Shown here: positions 16,993-22,918 of the stretch, piece by piece | Layout: the number at the start of each line of letters is the position of its first letter | Position numbering within the stretch: position 1 is the first letter of the stretch | The notes under the pieces: model-generated | The model's input: the letters and a program-made list of their open reading frames with translations, nothing else | What the model was told of the DNA's origin: nothing | Databases searched by the model: none | Program-made: the position numbers and the translations under genes | Assembly (NCBI GenBank): GCA_024278285.1 | Contig: JAJRTM010000068.1 | Span: 1-22,918, forward strand | Source of the DNA: Planctomycetota bacterium | Lineage (GTDB): Bacteria; Planctomycetota; Planctomycetia; Planctomycetales; Planctomycetaceae | DNA: 22,918 nt | Reading direction: 5' to 3'

Positions 16993-18612
16993 ATGTATTT
17001 CTTAAACAAATACTTCATCATTTTGTTGACGATAATTCTCGCATGCAGTCATGAAAATCATGCAAATGCCAAGGAACCTGCAGGAACTTTGCGTACCTTC
17101 CATTTTCGAAATCCAGACAATCCCTCAAGCCCAACATTGAGTTTGCGATTCCGTTATTGCCCGGCCGGAACTCTTGGAACAATTGACGAATCTGTCAGCT
17201 TGACATCTTTTTCAAATGCTTCTGATCCAATTCCTATCTCTGGATTTTGGATGGCAGAATCGGAACTGACCCAAGGCGACTATTAGATCATTCGACAGTT
17301 TGCAGAAAAAATAAATTCTGAACTTCCCTCGATCACTAATCTTATCGCACGAGCAGGAACATGGGGTGCCTCTGGCATGAACCATAAACAACGGCTTGAA
17401 GGATTTGACAGTGATCCCCGAAAACCGGCATTAGCATTGCTCATCCCGGATTGTATGACGATCTGCCAAGTCCTTGGACAAACTCACGATGCAAATCATT
17501 CCCGAACGAACAGAGCAAATACGCCCTCATTGGAAAAAAGCATTCTCGCTCGAATACCATCGTTTGAAGAGTGGCAATACGCCTGCCGGGCGGTCAAGTC
17601 TCCAGCGGACAATGACGCCGCCAGGCTTCGTCATTTCAATGTGTGGCCAGATAATCCAGGAGAGGAGTTCCAAAAAATAAACGGAAGCAACACAATACTC
17701 GATAAGATGAGTGAGAAAGCTCCCTTTTCTGCCACACAAGATGCACTCATTTCCCACTTGGTGCATGTTTCAGCCGATGAGGGAATGTATGCGGCAGTCT
17801 ATCTGTTACGAGAATTCTTGAAACAAGAATCAGGTTTCAAGTCATCAATAGGCGCAAAAAATAAACTCGGGAATCTAACAAGTTTATCTGGTGTTAACAG
17901 TTACGATCCAGCTTTTCTGCTTTCCTCACTCCCACTTGATAATAATGGGAACGTGCTGGAACATTTCGGGAATCGTTGGAAACTGTTCCACATGCACGGC
18001 AATGTTGCCGAATGGTGTCTGGAAAACCAACAGTTCAATAATAAGTGGAATCCTCAGGTCGCCTGGGATACCCTGCTCAATGGCAAAGAACCTCGTTGTA
18101 ATTTCCGGGTTGTCGGAGGTGGGTTCCATACGACTGTTCCAAGGGATTTTACAATTTGGGGCGGAGTTTCGTTCTCCTTCAATGAAGCAACAGATGAATC
18201 AACCATACGCAACACCGTACCAGGAATTCGACTGGTGTTATACGAAACTTTGTCTGATCGATGGATTCACCTGGTCAGAAAACGAACTTTGGAATTTTAT
18301 CGCCTCAGAAATAATGGAGCCAACCTGGCAGAGTATCTGCAAAAGTATCGCGATTTACTCAGTGAGGAATTGACCGGCAGCCGTAAGGAATACGTGGATC
18401 GATTTCTTGAACTGCAAATCGAATTCGTACAGAGTCAGGGCAGCCAATCAGAGAGAGAGAAAAAACTCAAGCTGGCTAACGCCTATCAAAGCCATCAAAG
18501 AGCGATTGAAGACCGAAGAAAAGCAAATTCTCCTGCTTCTCACGTAGATTCACAAATAATGACTGAAGAATATTTTGCGTTACTTTCTCAATTGGTTCGA
18601 CCTGCTCAATAG
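16993..18612 (+). pseudogene. Second FGE-sulfatase-fold gene, interrupted by an in-frame TAG
   Basis: The ATG at 16993 starts a signal peptide with a lipobox-like LTIILAC at residues 16-22, so the product may be a lipoprotein. TAG at 17284-17286 is codon 98, immediately after ELTQGDY; the paralogue upstream reads ELTQEQY followed by N and an intact helix. The same frame continues without further stops to 18612 (IIRQFAEKINSELPSI, then SLEKSILARIPSFEEWQYAC as the FGE 'RLPTEIEWEYA' counterpart, MHGNVAEWCLEN, RVVGGGFHTT). A helical extension of about 130 residues follows the domain. The catalytic Cys pair is absent. It overlaps the convergent gene by 7 nt. Codons 99-539 are undamaged, so the nonsense change is recent or an error. 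An internal ATG at 17377 would give a product without signal peptide. Confidence 0.78.
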
Positions 18613-19646
18613 AGGGCCACAGGAACATATTTGAGCCGTTTGCCATCTTTGTAGAGAGAATAGGTATTCGTTGTTTTTTTGGCATCTTCGATATTCAATA
18701 GAAAATGTTCAAGCTTTTTTAACATCAGAGGGTGCATCTCTGGGTTAAAATCGTAAATATCATCTACACCTGCTTCCAGATAGTGTGCAAAATTCAAATT
18801 TGAATCGTACATCGACAAATAATCTCCCGTTTTTGTCATATCAGTAGATAATTCGACATCATTTTCTCGACGAAAGGAGTTGCCAATCATCATCTTTCCC
18901 AGGGCAATCTGTGTAGCTGTGTAGAGTTTTAATGTTTTGTCCATTGACCACGTATCACGGCTCCACTTTTTCCAGCGGTTAATCAAAAAAGTTAATTCAT
19001 TACTGAGTCCTTCAAGCTTTTTCTGTTCCAAAAGAATATGTGCTTCCTGAGAACTCCATTCGGTTTTCCATTTTTCTACCCACAATGGAAAATCAACATC
19101 TGTTTCGACAGTTCGAGGGAATGGACGACCAATTTGAATCATTCCTGTTTCTGAATCGTGCTGCAAAACAGGAAAGAGGTGATCGGGATCGTAGAGAGAA
19201 TCAGGGAGTGAAATGGGATTGTTATTTTTTTTACCCTCTTCTACCGAACGGAAAAATTGTGGCTTTTTGTTGGATTTGGGACGCCAGACAAACTGGGTTG
19301 ACCATTCATTCGCATTTTTTGCTGATTCATCCAATCTGATCCACCCAACTTCTTCCCCTTTGCTGGTAGCAATCCGATATCCATGGACTCGACCATCTTC
19401 AGCAATCACATGAAACTGAGCAGGAATATGACGTTCCACACGCCCCCCTGTCTGTTTAAGCATCGAAACGCGATCCGGGTAAATCGTTGTGGGATGGCTC
19501 AGAAGAATCTTTTTTTGAATCAGCGGGGCTTGTTCCAGTTCCCGTAACGGATGCTTTCGAGGAGCTTTTCTTTCTGGATCAATATGATTTTTCCTGATGG
19601 GTCTGTTCGGTTCAGAATCCGGGGCTGTTCTGGAAGGTCTCTCCAT
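18606..19646 (-). CDS. Protein of unknown function with SH3-like segment
   Basis: 346 residues; ATG 19646 is the earliest possible start because an in-frame TAG lies a few codons upstream. The first 50 residues are basic and Pro-rich (RPIRKNHIDPERKAPRKHPL), with no signal peptide. Residues about 55-110 (YPDRVSMLKQTGGRVERHIP; then GEEVGWIRLDE) resemble the SH3-like region of the secreted vWA protein, including its GWI turn. The rest is mixed, with Trp-rich helices (LINRWKKWSRDTWSMDKTL) and an acidic end. No catalytic motif was recognised. The gene is convergent with the FGE-fold gene and overlaps it by 7 nt. It is divergent from the membrane/ATPase pair across a MITE. Family and function are unknown. 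Confidence 0.6.
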   Translation of the reverse strand: MERPSRTAPDSEPNRPIRKNHIDPERKAPRKHPLRELEQAPLIQKKILLSHPTTIYPDRVSMLKQTGGRVERHIPAQFHVIAEDGRVHGYRIATSKGEEVGWIRLDESAKNANEWSTQFVWRPKSNKKPQFFRSVEEGKKNNNPISLPDSLYDPDHLFPVLQHDSETGMIQIGRPFPRTVETDVDFPLWVEKWKTEWSSQEAHILLEQKKLEGLSNELTFLINRWKKWSRDTWSMDKTLKLYTATQIALGKMMIGNSFRRENDVELSTDMTKTGDYLSMYDSNLNFAHYLEAGVDDIYDFNPEMHPLMLKKLEHFLLNIEDAKKTTNTYSLYKDGKRLKYVPVALY

Positions 19647-19758
19647 AGAGACCTATGATGCCATATTCAGACAAAATCACAAACAAAAAAACTACTTAAA
19701 AACAGCAGTCATTTCCAGGCATGCTTTTTCTGTTGCTTCACACTAATGAAATATTTAT

Positions 19759-19901
19759 GTAACTATTCAGCGACGTTAAGTTTCTATAGGAATTTAGGTT
19801 GTTGGTAGGGTCCGCTATTGCGGACCACCGCACGAAGTAGGGGGATCCACCTTCCATCGTGGTCCGCAATAGCGGACCCTACGCCAAAGCTGAATAGTTA
19901 C
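19759..19901. mobile_element. 143-bp IS66-like MITE with 8-bp target duplication
   Basis: The ends are perfect 13-bp terminal inverted repeats: GTAACTATTCAGC at 19759-19771 and GCTGAATAGTTAC at 19889-19901. The element is flanked by a perfect direct repeat ATATTTAT at 19751-19758 and 19902-19909. Terminal GTAA with an 8-bp duplication is the known signature of the IS66 family. The element has no transposase gene, so it would have moved in trans. The interior includes a 24-bp inverted repeat (separate entry). It lies 54 bp upstream of ATG 19956. Confidence 0.85.
19805..19882. repeat. Nested 24-bp inverted repeat with hairpin arms
   Basis: Arms at 19805-19828 and 19859-19882 are perfect reverse complements, separated by 30 bases. 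Each arm contains GGTCCGC-N4-GCGGACC (stems 19809-19815/19820-19826 and 19861-19867/19872-19878). The sequence can therefore fold either as one long stem or as two small hairpins. It is REP-like and GC-rich within an AT-rich gap. It may act as a bidirectional terminator or as a nested mobile repeat; no poly-T tract adjoins it. Confidence 0.85.
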
Positions 19902-19955
19902 ATATTTATTAAGAATAACGAAACTGGAAAAAATGGATTATTGGAAGCACAAATC

Positions 19956-20807
19956 ATGATTACGGTTTTTGATCTGATTGATCAGGGAGAATTTCTCTCT
20001 TTGATTTTCATCGCTGTGCTACTTTATTTAGTTGGACAGATGGCAATTTCCAACTCATCCCAATTGATGAAGTGGGGTTACGGAATCTCTCTTCTCGGTT
20101 TCATTGTCTATGTTTTAATTGCCGTCAAGCAGCACGGTGCAGGCAGTGCGGAAAGCATTCTGTCTATTATTTCCCGAGGACTCATTGCAGCCGGAATGCT
20201 TCTAGGGAGTTGCTGGATTCTGTTTTCTGCCTTGGCCTTTCTCATTGCCCCAGTGAAACACTGGAAACACTCTCTGCAAAATTCACAAAGAGAATTGCAA
20301 CGAAAAAAAGAGCAAGAATTGGCGACGCAGGCAGAGGAAGAAACCAGAAGGAATAAACAACAGGAATGGGAACGAGCGGCACCTGAAAGAGAGAATCAAC
20401 AAAGATTGAAAAAGCAGACCGAACAACAAAGAATCGAGCATCAGCATCGGCGAGAAGCAGCACGATTAGATTGCCAGTTATTTTACGATCAACATGCTCC
20501 ACAGTTACAGGAGAGATTTCCGAGAGAACGAATCTCTGAATATTTTGAGCAATACCTCTGCGATTTATTTCCTGCTGAACTTGTCGAAAATAGAGCAAAG
20601 CAACTGATCGGGATGATTGAGTCTTCGTTGGAACAGGCGGGTGGCAATAAGCAACGATTTGCCAGTTTGATTGAAATTGCCTCTTATTTCGAGCAGCAGA
20701 AGCAAGAGATCATGTCCCTCAATTACGATGGGTCAACCAGGCAATCTTTTTTATCTTCACTGGCCTTGCAGGAAGATCAAGCCATTCGGGAGTTTTTGTC
20801 ATCATGA
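19956..20807 (+). CDS. Membrane protein with cytosolic coiled coil, partner of the VirD4-like ATPase
   Basis: 283 residues from ATG 19956. Upstream in-frame sequence belongs to the MITE, so the longer reading (from 19818) is rejected. Three membrane helices are evident: SLIFIAVLLYLVGQMAIS, YGISLLGFIVYVLIAV and LIAAGMLLGSCWILFSALAF. A strongly charged coiled coil of about 70 residues follows (RELQRKKEQELATQAEEETR; RENQQRLKKQTEQQRIEHQH). A helical C-terminus ends FLSSLALQEDQAIREFLSS. It overlaps the ATPase start by ATGA, so the proteins are translationally coupled and likely interact, with this one anchoring the ATPase to the membrane. No named family is recognised. Confidence 0.75.
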   Translation: MITVFDLIDQGEFLSLIFIAVLLYLVGQMAISNSSQLMKWGYGISLLGFIVYVLIAVKQHGAGSAESILSIISRGLIAAGMLLGSCWILFSALAFLIAPVKHWKHSLQNSQRELQRKKEQELATQAEEETRRNKQQEWERAAPERENQQRLKKQTEQQRIEHQHRREAARLDCQLFYDQHAPQLQERFPRERISEYFEQYLCDLFPAELVENRAKQLIGMIESSLEQAGGNKQRFASLIEIASYFEQQKQEIMSLNYDGSTRQSFLSSLALQEDQAIREFLSS

Positions 20808-22573
20808 TTCCACTATTTCTTGGTACTGACAACAATTCCGGTCAAAATATTTATCTCGAACCAGATCAATTCCGCACGCACTTTCATTTGATCGGGGCAA
20901 CCGGTTCGGGGAAGAGTACCGCCATTCAGACATTGTTACGACCGATTCTGATGCAGACTCGCTCGGAAGTGTGTTCGCTTTTTTTGATTGACCCGATGGG
21001 AAATCTTTCGCGGGATTTATTGGGTTGGATGGTCAACGAACGGCTTTGTCCTCAGCATGTGCGAGATCGACTCGTTTATATCGAACCAGCACGCGAGGAT
21101 GTCATCATGCCGTTTAATCCCCTCTCGCATACGTCCGAAGCAAATCGGTACTACCAGACGATGCGTTCAGTCGATATTGTGTTGCGGGCATGGGCGGCTC
21201 AGGATGTCTCACAGCAACCCAGGTTATTGCAGTGGACGTACAAAGCATTTTGTGCGGCTGCGATGATGGGGATGCCGATTGCGATGTGCAAGTACCTGTT
21301 GCACCCCGGCTCTCCCGAGCATGATGCAATCCTCTCACGAATCCCCGGTGATATCCGTTCGCATTGGAGTGAAATCTTAAATGCTCGCGGCAGTGAAGCA
21401 GTTCGCATTTTAGAATCAACACGTAACCGACTCGATCCCTTCTTTGAATCGACCAATCTCAGACGCATGTTTGGCTCGACAAAAAGTCTGTTTGATTGTG
21501 AACGATTTATCAAGGAGCGAAAAATTGTTGTTCTGAACCTCGGTCAGTACGGAAAAATTCCGGGCTTCGTGGCTGATACAATCGGGGCACTTGCACTGAA
21601 TGAAATTGTCGAGACCGCGAGCCGGCTTTCCACCAATGAAGGCAAGCAGGCGGTTGATCCAACATATATTGTGATGGATGAATTCCAAAAATATGTGTCG
21701 GTTGATATCGAGAATGCACTGCCTACAGTCAGGCAAATGGGACTGCGATTGATTCTGGCACATCAATCATTCTCGCAACTGGAGCGGGAAGATGTTGATT
21801 TAACGCAGATGATTTGGCAGGCTCGCAGCCGGTTGATGTTCGCTAATAATGCGATGGATGCAGACATCATTGCCGACGAACTGACAAAGCTGACATTCAA
21901 CAACATGAAGATCAAAGAGATTCTTACCAGTAGAAAACAGTTGATCGTCGGCTATCGTAAAGAGTGGTTGAAATCAGAATCAAATACCAATACAAGATCG
22001 ACCGCAAATGTCGAACAGAATTCAACGGGTAGTAGCCAGTCGAGCGGTGAATCTGATCCCCCTGGAACCAGAGGTGCGACAAAATCAAATAATAAGGGCA
22101 AAAATACTTCCACTTCACGAGGAAAAACGGAAGCTGACAGTTCGGCATCCACGATTGGCTACTCGCAGGCAAATGTTCCGATCCATGATACCTTCGACGA
22201 AATCAGTAACAAATCGTATCTCAGTTTTGATGAGCAGGCTTTGGAGTGGGGACAAGAGATTCGCAAGCTGCAAACAGGCGAAGCGTTCGGCATGTTCGCT
22301 GGTGACCCCAATGTTCATACCGTGAAGGTCGATTATTTGCCGTTGTATGAGTCCCCCGAATTACGAGAGGCTGTGGATGCTTTGATCGAGAAGAATTTCG
22401 AGTCCGAATATTTCATCTCCGCAGCCGAGGCAGATCAAGAAGCGGAATTGTATCGGCAACAGTTACTGCAAGGTTCACCGATTTTGTTGCCTGGCAAAGA
22501 CTACACCATCTCGCCTGATGGAACGGCAAAAGAACCGGACGATAAATCAAACGAATTGCCTGACCCATTTTGA
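20804..22573 (+). CDS. VirD4/TraD-like (HerA-FtsK superfamily) ATPase
   Basis: 589 residues. Walker A is GATGSGKST at 31-39 and LFLIDPMGNLSRDLL follows near 59-73, as in coupling ATPases. Walker B is YIVMDEFQ near 287-294. The RLILAHQSFSQL segment about 25 residues later corresponds to the sensor-like motif of TraG/TraD/VirD4 proteins. A low-complexity Ser/Asn/Thr/Gly-rich linker occupies about 390-450 (for example NTNTRSTANVEQNSTGSSQS). A charged C-terminal region follows. There are no N-terminal membrane helices in the ATPase itself; those are in the preceding coupled gene. VirD4-type ATPases pump DNA or proteins, but no relaxase or type IV secretion gene is visible here. The family is firm; the substrate is unknown. 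Confidence 0.85.
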   Translation: MIPLFLGTDNNSGQNIYLEPDQFRTHFHLIGATGSGKSTAIQTLLRPILMQTRSEVCSLFLIDPMGNLSRDLLGWMVNERLCPQHVRDRLVYIEPAREDVIMPFNPLSHTSEANRYYQTMRSVDIVLRAWAAQDVSQQPRLLQWTYKAFCAAAMMGMPIAMCKYLLHPGSPEHDAILSRIPGDIRSHWSEILNARGSEAVRILESTRNRLDPFFESTNLRRMFGSTKSLFDCERFIKERKIVVLNLGQYGKIPGFVADTIGALALNEIVETASRLSTNEGKQAVDPTYIVMDEFQKYVSVDIENALPTVRQMGLRLILAHQSFSQLEREDVDLTQMIWQARSRLMFANNAMDADIIADELTKLTFNNMKIKEILTSRKQLIVGYRKEWLKSESNTNTRSTANVEQNSTGSSQSSGESDPPGTRGATKSNNKGKNTSTSRGKTEADSSASTIGYSQANVPIHDTFDEISNKSYLSFDEQALEWGQEIRKLQTGEAFGMFAGDPNVHTVKVDYLPLYESPELREAVDALIEKNFESEYFISAAEADQEAELYRQQLLQGSPILLPGKDYTISPDGTAKEPDDKSNELPDPF

Positions 22574-22918
22574 CTGGTAATAACATGCGTCAAATTAGCT
22601 GCTTCACGCAGAGACAAGCCGCCATGACCTGAAACTTGTTCGAGCAGGTGTTGAAACTGTAAGCGTTCGTCTGCTCGTACACCGAATTGAATCAGGTATT
22701 GCATGTTGAGTTCATGTTCTGCGTTGATGCGGGCGATATTGTCGGTGATTTGTTCGTTGAATTCTTCGGCCTGTTTTACGACCGATTCTGCTTGCAGGAT
22801 TTCTTTCAATCTCAAACGTGCATCCCCTTGCCTGAGAGCGATACCGATTTCGGAGTGAGCAGCGTATTGATCGAAGAGATTCTTTGCGTAGCTGTCGAGC
22901 GGGTTCTTGTCACTGTTA
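22501..22918 (-). CDS. C-terminal part of an unknown helical protein, 5' end off the window
   Basis: The minus-strand frame is open from the right edge to TAG at 22503-22501, about 138 codons, so the start lies outside. The sequence is alpha-helical and charged: LDSYAKNLFDQYAAHSEIGI, VVKQAEEFNEQITDNIARIN, QYLIQFGVRADERLQFQHLL, LSLREAANLTHVITSQNGSG, ending AVPSGEMV. It lacks any catalytic motif I recognise. It is convergent with the VirD4-like gene and overlaps its 3' end by 73 nt, antisense. It may belong to the same region, but I cannot assign it to a family. The TTG at 22815 is inside this open frame and is not taken as its start. Confidence 0.6.
   Translation of the reverse strand, partial: NSDKNPLDSYAKNLFDQYAAHSEIGIALRQGDARLRLKEILQAESVVKQAEEFNEQITDNIARINAEHELNMQYLIQFGVRADERLQFQHLLEQVSGHGGLSLREAANLTHVITSQNGSGNSFDLSSGSFAVPSGEMV

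Larger units (their letters stand above)
19647..19955. other. Intergenic region between divergent genes, mostly a MITE
   Basis: This 309-base gap separates the starts of the minus-strand gene at 19646 and the plus-strand gene at 19956. It holds the 143-bp MITE at 19759-19901 plus its 8-bp duplications. No convincing sigma70 box was found in the rest, although the flanks are AT-rich. The open frame upstream of ATG 19956 is made of MITE sequence and is not counted as coding. Confidence 0.7.

Noticed and set aside
10260..17286. Alternative genetic code or pyrrolysine use
   Set aside because: All three stop codons interrupt genes here, yet TAA, TGA and TAG all also end other genes in the window normally.
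19818..19955. N-terminal 46-residue extension of the membrane protein
   Set aside because: It is translated entirely from MITE sequence and the short AT-rich flank; a real start follows at ATG 19956 just before the first membrane helix.
20804..22573. Integrative conjugative element boundary
   Set aside because: No relaxase, VirB genes, integrase or attachment repeats could be seen in the window; only the coupling-type ATPase is present.

Overview
The window looks like an accessory region of a Planctomycetota-type chromosome. GC content is moderate to low by eye. Non-catalytic FGE-sulfatase-fold secreted proteins, large TPR proteins, an SH3-like/vWA secreted protein, an FtsX-type ABC exporter and a HTH-NB-ARC/TPR cassette occur together, a mix typical of that phylum. 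I cannot fix the genus. No tRNA, rRNA, CRISPR array, integrase or phage structural gene was seen.

Layout. (1) 1-2215, minus strand: a STAND-type cassette made of a HTH-NB-ARC ATPase, a 40-codon overlapping ORF and a TPR protein that runs off the left edge. A pair of near-palindromes 22 bp apart lies in front of it and is a probable autoregulatory operator. (2) 2363-4697, plus strand: a three-gene cluster of a FeeM/LuxI-fold GNAT-like acyltransferase, a SAM methyltransferase and a short ANL (acyl-adenylate-forming)-like protein. It meets tail-to-tail a minus-strand XRE regulator (4700-5758) that also seems to carry a GNAT-like domain. Together these look like a small-molecule (N-acyl) synthesis and sensing locus, the best candidate here for an undescribed system. 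(3) 6044-18612, plus strand: a collinear envelope cluster of a secreted SH3/TPR protein, a giant membrane-anchored TPR protein, a secreted SH3-vWA protein, an ABC ATPase, an FtsX/MacB-type permease and two FGE-fold secreted proteins. Three of the seven genes are each cut by a single in-frame stop, a different codon each time (TAA 10260, TGA 13938, TAG 17284), with coding sequence continuing in the same frame and no frameshift. The locus is either very recently inactivated or carries sequence errors. (4) 18606-19646, minus: a protein of unknown function with an SH3-like segment, overlapping the cluster end by 7 nt. (5) 19759-19901: a 143-bp non-coding MITE with 13-bp terminal inverted repeats beginning GTAA and a perfect 8-bp target duplication, the hallmarks of the IS66 family. 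It contains an inner 24-bp inverted repeat whose arms are hairpins. (6) 19956-22573, plus: a translationally coupled pair of a membrane/coiled-coil protein and a VirD4/TraD-like ATPase. (7) 22501-22918, minus: the C-terminal part of an unknown helical protein, overlapping the ATPase gene antisense by 73 nt.

How they could work together (inference). The NB-ARC/TPR cassette resembles signalling or conflict STAND modules. The acyltransferase cluster would make or modify an acylated small molecule under control of the XRE-GNAT regulator. The envelope cluster would couple an ABC mechanotransmission or export unit to periplasmic TPR, vWA and FGE-fold proteins. The VirD4-like pair has no relaxase or other conjugation genes nearby, so a role other than classical conjugation is possible.
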